Assembly: GCF_963678635.1 (NCBI RefSeq)
Contig: NC_087071.1
Span: 40,193,797 to 40,257,796, forward strand
Direction: 5' to 3'
Source of the DNA: Symsagittifera roscoffensis
Lineage: Eukaryota; Xenacoelomorpha; Acoela; Convolutidae
DNA: 64,000 bases
Part shown: positions 44,733-54,400 of the stretch, one piece after another
Layout: the number at the start of each line of letters is the position of its first letter
Numbering within the stretch: position 1 is the first letter of the stretch
Notes under the pieces: generated by a model
The model's database searches: none
What the model saw: only the letters and a program-made list of their open reading frames with translations
Told to the model about the DNA's origin: nothing
Position numbers and translations under genes: made by a program

Positions 44733-45157
44733 TATATATAAGCAAATGACTTTCTACATGAAAATTTGTAGGCAAAATTTTTCATCAGGTTTATGGATTG
44801 TTTCTGTTTCGTGCCATTTTTTGGTCGATCATCAAAAGTAAGAGAAACCTATATTTATAAGTTTTAAAAACCTTTGCTAGTACATCGAGATCTAACGTTT
44901 GTTTTTGAGTCTGTATCCGTCTAAACCAAACCTAACTTATTTAATTTGTATAACCAGGAAACCCCGGCGAGGAGTTTTCTTAAGTTTCAGGAAACTTTTC
45001 TCCCTCGGTGGTCTTTCAAACTGATTTCATTTTTCTTTTAAATGATCTCTTTCCGTATTTTTCAAACTGGATCTAACTTGCAAACACTTTATTGATTTTT
45101 TTATCGTTTAGATGAAGCGACTCTATGTTGATGGACTTTTCGCTATCACATCGGCAC
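44733..45157 (-). other. Intron (exon 3 to exon 4), right part
   Basis: No exon or element recognised beyond the MITE. A frame in the minus strand past the donor at 45158 stops shortly (45123). Confidence 0.6.
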
Positions 45158-45370
45158 CTGTCTGTGCGTCTATATTAGTCGCAGAATATAGTGTCCATCC
45201 GTAATTCGCCATAACTTGTATCATCTTCATAATTAGCAAGCGGTTTCGAACCCCGTCCTCTCCTCCTGGGTTTTGCCAGGGAAACCCTTTCAGTTTCATA
45301 GTGAAGATATTGTCTTCTACACGCGCTTGTTGGACTCCTTTCCAGTTCTCGAACACCACGTATTTCATCG
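45158..45370 (-). CDS. KLKG..PW repeat protein, exon 3
   Basis: 213 bp, phase 1 at both ends; acceptor CATTTAG before 45370, donor GTGCCG after 45158. It encodes the second half of one unit (ENWKGVQQAR, MKLKGFPWQNPGG) and the first part of the next (helix RNRLLIMKMIQVMANYGW, then SATNID). The join to exon 2 makes the helix continuous and lines up with the uninterrupted unit in exon 1, strong evidence that the intron positions are right. Confidence 0.85.
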
Positions 45371-46099
45371 CTAAATGGACATAAATAGTGAACTAAGAAC
45401 TTAGGAATTTAGAAAACTGAACAATCAACTTCATTTAGAACTTAGAAGGTAGAAAAATTAACAATCAAAGAACATAACTGCAACATTTTGCATCCACAAA
45501 ACCGAAAAAACGTATGAAACCAACTTCATATCCTATGCCGACCAATACAAAGACTAACGAGGATTACTGATTGCAATACAAGAAGCACCGAATGCTCCTA
45601 CCATATTCGTGAAAAAAACGAAATAAACGTTTTTTTTTCCTTCGTATTAGTGTCGTGTTTAGTGCGCAATGTTATTCGAGAACTATACAAAGGCAAATAA
45701 GTTCACTTATTTCGTCAAATTGGCAAAATTTGTCTAAAAAACTGAATGAAAAAAAAAACAAAAAATTACGTTTTTCTAAATTTTTGCTTAAAACTTTTTG
45801 TCGTAAAACCTTAACTGCCAAGAAAGCGCCAAATGAAACAGCCAAAACCAATTTTTTTGAGTAATTTTTCGTAGAACGATCGTAACTCGATCGCTTTGCT
45901 CGCTAAAAAAAAACAATTTTTCTCGACACTGGGAAATGTCTTAATTAATGCTTTCTAGGTTAGTTCGAATCACTTTTGAAGAGGCTTCAGCTTACTCTTT
46001 TACCCATTCAGATGATTATTTGTGACGTCTGATTTTGCGTAGAAAACGAAAAAACAAACGAAAAACAAAAAAAAAAAGCAAAAACACCCCCGAATTCAA

Positions 46100-46375
46100 G
46101 TGGGCAACACTGGGCAATCCTCGTTGTTGTTCTCCCCATTTTCAATAGTCGGAACAACAACTCAAAAAGAATTTACAACTTTCAGTGTTTTGAAAATCTC
46201 AGGAAAACGCTACAACTTCTCAATTTTTTGGAACGCTGAATGGAAATTCCCATCCAGAAATCCAAAAGGTGATGTGCACTACGTTGGTTTTTACATCTGT
46301 TACGAGCAAAAAAACACCTCATGGGTATTTTCTGTTATACCGCCTAAATTGACAATTTGTCCAAATTTTAATTGA
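46100..46375 (+). CDS. Possible MATH-like exon or fragment (antisense, in the intron)
   Basis: Open plus-strand frame within intron 2 of the minus-strand repeat-protein gene. The order FSVLKISGK, FSIFWNAEWKFPS, HYVGFYICYEQ resembles the first strands of a MATH domain (S/W-type strand, basic turn, G-Y/F-x-S/C strand). It has no partner exon, so it may be a retro-copied or decayed fragment, or chance. Confidence 0.25.
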   Translation: MGNTGQSSLLFSPFSIVGTTTQKEFTTFSVLKISGKRYNFSIFWNAEWKFPSRNPKGDVHYVGFYICYEQKNTSWVFSVIPPKLTICPNFN

Positions 46376-46485
46376 GCTGTTTTTTATTGAAAATTCCGTG
46401 ATTTTTCTTCCGTCATGTTAGCTTGTGACGTATAACAGAAAAGATCCAAAGTCATTTTTAGAAATCAAAACAAACAATTTGATAC

Positions 46486-46737
46486 CCTCGTTGATTGCAG
46501 GAGGAAGGTTGAAGAACTTCAACTTGTCCCAGCCCCACATGTCAATGGCACAGAACTCTATGTCATTCGCCACAGTGGTAGGCGACTTGTAGAAGAACCA
46601 CGCACTCAAACTACAGTACCAGTTCACATCCGAAGACATTATTTTGATGTATCCCGATCTAGACAGTTCTTTCAGCAGAATACAGGCGAAGTGGACAAAC
46701 TGGGCGTGGTCTGATGATTGGGGCCAGAAAGGGTTTC
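46486..46737 (-). CDS. KLKG..PW repeat protein, exon 2
   Basis: 252 bp, phase 1 at both ends; acceptor TTGTTCTAG before 46737, donor GTATCA after 46486. It supplies the NPFWP start that completes KLKG from exon 1, the helix FVHFACILLKELSRSGY, the SSDVNWYCSLSAWFFYK strand, and the next unit's EFCAIDMWGWDKLKFFN. The phase and the repeat alignment both support the joins. Confidence 0.88.
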
Positions 46738-47621
46738 CTAGAACAAACACAAAACCAACCACATTACAAAACCAAAATTTTTGTGAATAGAAAGCGGGTT
46801 CCGCAACAAGGGCGCTCTCGTTCTTTTTTTGTTCTTTCGTTCTGGCAAAATTTTGACATAATTAAAGAATTGTCTCTGGATTGCAGAGACCTAAAAACAC
46901 CAAATTGTGCGACTATCCAGTGCAGAGTTAGGCGTCGTAATGGACGAGTGTCATTTATTACAGTTATTCTCGAATTCATTCGCGAAATTTTGGAATATTT
47001 CGAAAATTTTGACGACCTTTTTTAGTTATTCAAGCCAATAAGTTCGGTTTACTGAGATATCTCAGCAACCCTACAAGGCTCTCTTTTTGAAGAAAAAAGT
47101 TAATAATTTCGTTTTGAGCAGTTTTTGGAAACTTGTTGAAAATTTTTAAGGGGCTGGTTGCCAAAAAAGAAGGCAAGAAGGCCCTAAAGTACGGCTGCAT
47201 ATCATTTTGCCTCAAAGCAATTCCAAATTGCCCCACATGCTAATTTTTCCAATGCCATCTGGTTCCAGATAATATATAAACAAAACTTGCCGCAAATTAT
47301 TTGATATCCTCGTAGATCATTTAGTCGGTATAAAGATGAACAATATTTTTGTAGAACAACTAAGCATGAAAAAAAATGCGCTCAAACAAACTGTCAAGCC
47401 TAAAACGCCGCCCAGACACTGTTGGTTTCATTACGAGTCCAAACTGCGCACTGGAGCCCAACTCGATAAAAAGCAATACAACTCCAAATATGGAAAACTG
47501 CAAAATCTGCATATCACGATTTTTTTCCTGCTCTAAGTAGTCATATGACAAGAGTTGTAACTCCGTGAAATTCGTATGACTGGCATTTTTTTTAAAGTTT
47601 AGGTCAACCACTTCAAATACC

Positions 47622-47724
47622 AATTAATACTTTTTTTTCTGCTCGAACGCAAAAATTTTAGTTTCTTAGATACGATCTAAGAAACTAAAAATTTTGCGTT
47701 CGAACAGAAAAAATAGTATTAATT
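47622..47724. repeat. Inverted repeat of about 50-bp arms in intron 1
   Basis: Arms 47622-47672 and 47675-47724 are almost exact reverse complements around GATACGATC-like centre sequence (TTTAGTTTCTTAGAT / ATCTAAGAAACTAAA). It lies in the intron between exons 1 and 2 of the repeat-protein gene. The frame 47360-47623 is a shadow. Confidence 0.85.
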
Positions 47725-47882
47725 ACAATATTCTGCCTATTTCGCACAACCTTTAGCCGTATAATTTGATGTTTGCAGAGGCTATCTTGGGACTTACAGT
47801 TTGAAAAATTAGCTTTTCCTTGATTATGTCATTCGCACACTTTATAATAAAATTTATGTTCAAATTTCTTGCAAAATCTTAC

Positions 47883-48084
47883 CTTTCAACTTGAATGTGA
47901 TCACATCTGACACTCTGCTTTCTTTCTGAATCCCCTTTGGCCAATTGTACATTATACATGATCTTATTTGGCCAACCAGCTGTTCATCTGCATTGAACAC
48001 ATTCAACTGGTCCCAGTAGAAACTGATGACGCAGAATGGCACATTTGGGTTGTTTGTTGCCAGTCGTGAATAGGTTTCTCCCAT
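47883..48084 (-). CDS. KLKG..PW repeat protein, exon 1 (start codon)
   Basis: ATG at 48084 in AAAATGG context; no other in-frame ATG is a better candidate. 67 codons plus one base, donor GTAAGA after 47883 in phase 1. After about 14 polar residues the repeat starts: FCVISFYWDQLNVFN, a helix (DEQLVGQIRSCIMYN), WPKGIQKE and FKLKG. No signal peptide, so the protein is probably intracellular. The gene has at least four exons in confident phase (47883-48084, 46486-46737, 45158-45370, 43798-44238) and probably more. Confidence 0.85.
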
Positions 48085-49078
48085 TTTTTTTTGTAAAATT
48101 AGGATGAAAGAGTGGTTCTAATAACTTGGAGGGAGAAACTTTATTGATCAAATCAGAAAGGTAACTTGTTAATAGTAACTTATGGACTTAAATTGAGTGT
48201 TCTTTATGACATCGTGGATTAATTGGAACAATCAACAATTATTGGTTTGAAAAAATTAATATTTTTAATGCAAATAATTTATGAAAGATCCTACGACAGT
48301 TTTTTGCAACCATAAACTTTTGATATCTGAAAATCAGTTTGTTTAAAAAAACAGAAAATTCAACGTATAAAATGAGTCTAAAAACGACAGTACGGAGTAA
48401 AATTGTAATCTGGACTGAAATGAAAATGATCAAGTCGTCTGGTCTACTTTAACGCCAAACAAATGGTTGAAGCTACTTATTCACATATCAAACTATGAAG
48501 GCTACATTTTATGCATAGAAAATTTGAGCCATTACCAATATTTACCAAAGAAAGTAGCATGTTGTAATGGCATATATAAGCTTTGATCACGGTTATTCCT
48601 TATTTTGCAGTTTCATGCAGATAACGTATTTTATTTTTTCAACGCTTGGCAAAATATATTTGCAGCGAGCGCGGTTGATTTTTTTTTTCTCTGGACAAAA
48701 AGTCAACGCTACAAAGCAATCTATCTTTTTATACTAACGGCACTGCGGTTGAAAAAACAATTTCAAAGACTTAGAGCTAGTCCAAGACTTTGTTCATCCG
48801 GAAAACTTGTTTGCGGATCAACAATAAGAATATGAGTAATATCGTTCAAGTAGCGAATGAAAATAAACTTTTGAACAGAGTAATCACTGCAAAAAAATAA
48901 AAAAGTCGTTTTTTCATTCCAACCACTGCATTTATGTCTGTAAACAGTACTTCCATTCCATATATTATTACATGTACACATTTGTCCATTTCTTGACCTA
49001 TTCCAGACTTCGGGTGCGGTTGAAAAAAGACAATATTTTATTCATACTTTTCAAAAAGTAGACAACAATTATACATAC
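48085..49078. other. Region upstream of the repeat-protein gene
   Basis: It should contain the promoter of the minus-strand gene, but no TATA or initiator was pinned down. A minus-strand frame at 48763-48981 with an acceptor-like T-rich tract at about 48885-48900 looks partly protein-like, but I could not build an exon with known domain. Confidence 0.4.
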
Positions 49079-49170
49079 CAATCAGAATCGAGAACAGAAA
49101 GCAAAGTTAAGAAATAAAAAACTATTGATTAATTTTTTTTAAGTTTGCCTCCTGTTCTCGATTCTGATTG
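49079..49170. repeat. Inverted repeat, 19-bp perfect core arms
   Basis: CAATCAGAATCGAGAACAG (49079-49097) and its exact complement (49152-49170) flank a 54-base AT-rich loop; weaker similarity extends outward to the GACAACAAT/GTAGTTGTC blocks. It lies 170 bp left of the retrovirus-like element, outside its presumed LTR. Confidence 0.75.
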
Positions 49171-49340
49171 TTTAATATCGTAGTTGTCAATTTTTTACGT
49201 GTCTGCTTTGTGACTTGTCTACATTTTGCTACGTAACCACCAGACCTGTACACTGATATTAGCTAAACGAGCATGCATAGAAGTTGGCAAACCTTCACAA
49301 CACATGACTGAGAACTGAACAGACAATGCTTCCGGGTTAA

Positions 49341-49765
49341 TGTTAGACGACAAGCTGGAACCTGATCTAAACTACATTTTATGATTGGATAATTTAGATA
49401 TTTTACCAATGTAAAGTATTTAATATTAACCAATCATGGTCCATCTAACTAACAACCCACTTATTTGTAAGTGCTGAAGTTACTTGTAATTTTAGCACCA
49501 GAGAGATTTGAATTTAACTTAGAAATTAGTTGGACTCTCCCGAGCACTTCAGCAGCCGCAATAAACCAGTATACCCTAGATCTATTGAGCCTAGCAGAGA
49601 CTAGTTAAACAACCTGAGACTAGATAGTATAAGAGTAAGATTAGGATCGGTATTAGACTAAGAAGTTGCACGAATCTATCCGGCCGAAAATAAGATAGCG
49701 TGACGAGCAGACGGTGTACCCTATCCGAAATTACTCTATGAGTTAACCAACTCGGTCATAACTCA
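49341..49765 (+). repeat. 5' LTR (tentative limits)
   Basis: The right end is defined by ACTCA followed two bases later by the TGG of the primer-binding site. A polyadenylation signal AATAAA lies at 49560-49565. The left end, TG at 49341, is the best TG start in range but is unsupported by a second copy. AT-rich stretches at 49380-49440 could hold the promoter. Confidence 0.5.
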
Positions 49766-49767
49766 TC

Positions 49768-49790
49768 TGGTGCGACCAGTGAGGCTCGAA
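49768..49790 (+). promoter_or_regulatory. tRNA primer-binding site
   Basis: TGGTGCGACCAGTGAGGCTC and the next bases are the exact complement of a canonical tRNA 3' half: CCA, discriminator A, a 7-nt acceptor strand, a 5-nt T-stem and the start of a TTCGAGC T-loop. The geometry fits without gaps, which is strong evidence. The isoacceptor cannot be named without the host tRNA set (acceptor 5' strand GCGACCA). Confidence 0.85.
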
Positions 49791-49853
49791 CAAGACCTTA
49801 ATAGCTTAGAATTAACCAAAATAGATTAGAAATTAGACAAAAACATTTACAAA

Positions 49854-50087
49854 ATGTTATACGACAATAATTTAATCGAAATGTCTCTACGACTCAATAG
49901 ATCAGAGCCAATATTCCGAACCATAACAGAACTACCCGGAATTGAAAGAAGACCTCGAACCAGAGACGACATACGACAAAGTAGAAATTTGCCATATAGC
50001 TATATGATAGTTAGGCAAAAACCAGAACAAACTTTTATATTTAGAATACTACTGGCAATGAATTTAGATTTTCATTTGCAAACATAA
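49854..50087 (+). CDS. Leader ORF, 77 aa, just after the primer-binding site
   Basis: ATG 49854 follows the primer-binding site by about 65 bases and is the first sizeable frame of the transcript. The product is polar and arginine-rich in the middle (ERRPRTRDD-type run). No family recognised. It could be a small protein, a regulatory upstream ORF or a 5' exon that supplies an ATG to spliced downstream ORFs. It is the only well-placed ATG upstream of the accessory ORF besides 51021. Confidence 0.4.
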   Translation: MLYDNNLIEMSLRLNRSEPIFRTITELPGIERRPRTRDDIRQSRNLPYSYMIVRQKPEQTFIFRILLAMNLDFHLQT

Positions 50088-51020
50088 AACCTTGAAGTTA
50101 ATCTTCAAAATCATTTCAGGCGCTAAACAAAATTATTAATATACAATAACGATTGATAGAAAGATATAAGATCGTTTTCCTAAAACTCTGCAGTAATATA
50201 CAAAACATGTTTGAAAAATATTTATTGAAAAATAAAAAATAAAAATTAGTAGCATGACAATAAATGGTTAGTAATCATAAATCATCCTGTTGTTCCAGCT
50301 CCATCACCTAAAACATAACAGCAATCATAAACCCACTAATATCATCAAAACACTAAATCTTTCCTTTACACACATTTAAATTTTTATTAAAACTTAAATT
50401 CACTTAATTTTAAAACCAGATCATCAAGGCTTATCCTTGGATCTTAAATCATTTTCTACTTAATTAAATTTCAAATTTGATCATCAAGGCTTATCCTTGG
50501 ATCAAACAGAACAACTTTGTTCTCCCCCACCCACTTAATTAGTGTCTAACGACCTCAAACGTCGATTCACTACCCAACCCTTTCTAAAGACCCAAGACTA
50601 ATAGAAATTTTTAAACAAAACTAATCATTCAAATTAGGATAAACAGTGAAGAACTTCGGTTATTCATCCTTCACTTGACCCCCCCTCTTACCAGACCCAG
50701 GATAAATCTTAGACTTAGTAAGTTTAAAATAGTATCTAACGAACTACTCGCGTTCTAATTATACCTGAACCTTGTGGATCGATTTACTATTCTCCAACCC
50801 TTGAACACAATCACTACCCCTAAGTAAGATTAAGTAAGTTAACACCTTAACTTATACTAGCCACGAGAAAGTAAAAAATCATTCTTCGGAATCGATATAC
50901 TTTTCTCTCCAACCCTGAACAAACAGACCCAGGTTAAGCTAACCAAAAAATCGTAAGAACTAACAGTTTAGGAAAATAGAAATCATTTAACAACCTTTTG
51001 CATCCGTCATCCTAAACCTT
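50088..51020 (+). promoter_or_regulatory. Leader with repeated motifs and two identical hairpins
   Basis: GATCATCAAGGCTTATCCTT occurs twice (starting about 50418 and 50478); each copy can fold into a CAAGG-CTTAT-CCTTG stem-loop. Further on, three diverged units share a TCTAACGA, CGATT/CGATA and CCAACCCT core (about 50541, 50731 and 50885), each followed by GACCCA-type text. In retroviruses such leader structures hold packaging, dimerisation or splicing signals. I see no open frame of interest. Confidence 0.5.
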
Positions 51021-51488
51021 ATGTCATTTAAAAACCTAGGAAATAAACAAACAATCGTTTTACACAATTGTGAAATAGATAACAAAAAATACGACCTTGT
51101 AATCACACCTCATACACAAACAGTTGGATACATTCGAACAAAACGACAAACACTAAAAAGAAAAATAATAACGAAACAAAGACAAATAACACGAAAAAGA
51201 TTTTCAAAAAATCGAAACGCATTTTCAGAATCAGAAACCAACAGTTTAGACGAACTTTACAAACTAAAAGAATCAATAGATAAAAATTACCCACTTCACG
51301 ATCAATTATATTTTTCTGACTCAGAAACAACTTCAAATTCATCAAAAAGAGGAAAAAGAAGAATAAAAAAGCAGTATAAACACAAACCAGTACATTTATA
51401 CAATTGGAATCAACCAATTCGACACATTAATAATTACATATTAACAGTCATCGAACGAAAAAATGAGCTCAACGCACACCCCAGGTGA
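51021..51488 (+). CDS. Basic 155-aa accessory ORF
   Basis: ATG 51021 to stop 51488, overlapping the start of gag-pol by 26 bases in another frame. The N-terminal half has a cluster of K/R residues (about 40-63) followed by an acidic serine segment, then a second basic run in the C-terminal third, the make-up of a nuclear or RNA-binding regulator, and there is no signal peptide. It resembles nothing I can name. The tight overlap with the downstream ATG suggests coupled or leaky translation of both frames from one RNA. Confidence 0.6.
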   Translation: MSFKNLGNKQTIVLHNCEIDNKKYDLVITPHTQTVGYIRTKRQTLKRKIITKQRQITRKRFSKNRNAFSESETNSLDELYKLKESIDKNYPLHDQLYFSDSETTSNSSKRGKRRIKKQYKHKPVHLYNWNQPIRHINNYILTVIERKNELNAHPR

Positions 51489-54400
51489 AGAAAGTCCAGA
51501 TGATGATGAAATCTTTCCTTTTATAGTAGATGCAACCACTGATAGAGGACAGCATATATTTTGCAAAAATTTACTATTAAATTTATTTGAACCCGGAATC
51601 AGTCCATGTAAAACAGAGTTCCCAGATGTAAAAATCAAAAGACAAATCATAGACCACTACTTAAAAGATATATGCAACATAACACAACAGTATGGAATCT
51701 ACTCCATAGAATTCACCTCACCAAACCATAATAATAGAAAATATACAATTCAAACAGACGATCTTGATTTAGAATTTTCAAAAGTTTTTTCAGAATATAT
51801 AAAAAGCATCCAATATCATAACTCACAAAGAGCAAACTCCATATTCACCAATGAAGTTTTCGCAATAATATATAGTTATATTTCGATATTAGAAAACGAA
51901 ATCCCAATAACAAATGTCTCACCGACAGAAACATCTAAACATTTAAGAGTACGACATGAAATCACACTACTCTCTAGTTATTTAAACATCATTAAAGAAA
52001 ATTTCACGAAAGACGACGTTTCACAACATACAAAACACGATCTACAAAAAATTTTGGCATGGTTCATAATAGATTATTTCACACACAATATTGATTTAAT
52101 TGCACAAGCAAGAAAAAATTTTAGACCCCAAAACTCGAACGATGATACCGCTATCACAGAACAATCAGATTATGTTTGGGACCCCGAATGGTCTCATCCC
52201 GCATTTATAAGCTTCCCACAAACAATCTCAAGTCAAGCAATAAGTACGATATCTTACATAAGAGATTATGTAAAAGTAATACCATTAACCATTGATGCAA
52301 CACCATTAAACTATAATACATTTTTGCCAGATACACAAAATAATAGTTTAAACTCTACAGTTATACACAATGAAAACCTCAATGGAACTAGGAATCTTAC
52401 TCAACAAGATATCCAGACACCATCACACTTCATAAATGAAGAAATTGTACACACAACAACTACACAACAAAGTATTTCACCAATACGCCCAAATTTAACA
52501 ACACCAAGAAATACAAATCCTTCACAAACACAGGTAACCTTACAATCAACCGTTAAACCTTCGGTTGCCCCTAAATATTCACATATGGATTACCAAACAT
52601 ACAGACCCATGACAATACCATCAAAAACACGCAAAACATTCACTAGAAACAACTTTACAGACCATAATTATAATTATACACATCCATCAAAAACATATAA
52701 TCAACCACAAAGAAATTTTAACCAATATACAAGATCTCGAAATTGGGATAACCCAATGACCCAACCTAATTCAATAAATTTCCAAACAAATCCTCCACAG
52801 GATCACAGTGAAAATTACCCATTTTTTCAACAAAATAAAAATAAAAAACAGACATCTTATCAAATGGATTATTTATCCTCAGATGATGATTTCTTACAAC
52901 CAGATATATTTGCAACAAATACTCAAGAATATCGTAGACAAGGAATACAGAAAACACGTACAAATCATAGAAATTTTTCTCCACAATCAATAGATGCACA
53001 ACATCAACAACCAATTCAACAACAAAATCCAATTAATACACAATCTTTTCAACCAATTCAACAACAAAATCCAATGACTGCACACTCGTATCAAGCATCA
53101 CAAATGCAAAATGAAATACCACTCCCATATTATCTCCAACAACATGAAATAACAAGAAACCAACTTTCAAATTTTTCTCAAATGCCAAATGCAGCAGAAT
53201 CATTACAAATGACAATGAATCCATACCTTATGGGTGGATCATCAATAACATCAAACAAACCTTTAATGGTTTTCACAGGAACAGACCCTGAATATTCTGT
53301 AGAAGATTATTTAAATGCAGTAACAGCAAACCTGATTTTAAATATAGGACCTGAACCAATTAATACGCCACTACATCAAAATTGGATACATCGACGCACA
53401 GCGTTAATACAAACAACCTTAGATGGCGCAGCCCAAAAATGGTTTTCAGTACTACCTCTAGAAATAAAATCAAACTGGAAAAGGTTTACACAGGAATTTT
53501 CAAAAATGTTTGACTCCGAAAGAAACAAACAACAACAAAGAGTTTTATGTAATGAAATTCGCAGATTACCAAACGAAACCATCAAGCAAATAGCAGTACG
53601 AATCGAAACACTAGTTCGAAAAGCATACTCACTAAATACACATGACTATAAAAACACAAAGATGACAGAAATCTTAATGATGACCTTAACACCACAATTA
53701 AGGAAAATAGCAATAAAAAAGAGAGCATCCCATCCTTCTTCAATTCGAGAACCCGATTTAGATTTTCGAAAACTAGTAGACAAATTAGAACAAGCAGAAA
53801 TCACGATGAAACTAGAAGAAACGGAAAATCTGAAATTACAATACGTTAACAGAATTGAAACGACTCCCACTAATATTAATAATATACAGGAATCAGAGAC
53901 AGACCTCGTTGAAAAAATCACTGAAATACTCAATATTTATGAAAAGAACCCAAACTTTAAAGGCAAACCATCTTTCAAAAAATGGTGTAATTATTGCCGA
54001 CGATACGGACATAGTATTTCCGAATGTAGACAAAAACAGCAAGACAATCAAAATAAACCTCAAAAATATAAAGAACCAAATAAATCATTCCATCAATACA
54101 TGAAAAAAGATCAAAACCTACCGAACAAAACAGTCTACAGCAACAACAGTTCAGGAAAACCACTCCCGAACAATACAAATTATACAAGAAATCAATCACC
54201 ATATAACTCAAGTTATAGAGGAAGATCACCAGAACGAAGAAACACGCATAATTCATCACAAAATCACTACAATAGACCAAATAGTCGAAATAACTACTCC
54301 AGATCAAATTCAAATACACAACGATTTGTTTCTAGATCTAATTCCCAATCAAGAAATAACTACTATCCAAACAACCAATCACGAAATTCATCATACAATA

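Noticed and set aside
46980..47190. Possible further fragment of the hAT-like MITE family
   Set aside because: Only a TCGAAAATTTTGACGACC-type block matches; no termini, and the rest diverges.
48763..48981. Cysteine-containing minus-strand frame with an acceptor-like tract
   Set aside because: Partly protein-like, but no donor/acceptor pair gives a consistent exon and no family fits.
49200..49341. Alternative left LTR ends (for example TGTACACTGA at 49247)
   Set aside because: No second LTR copy or target duplication in view to choose between them; 49341 is used as a tentative limit only.
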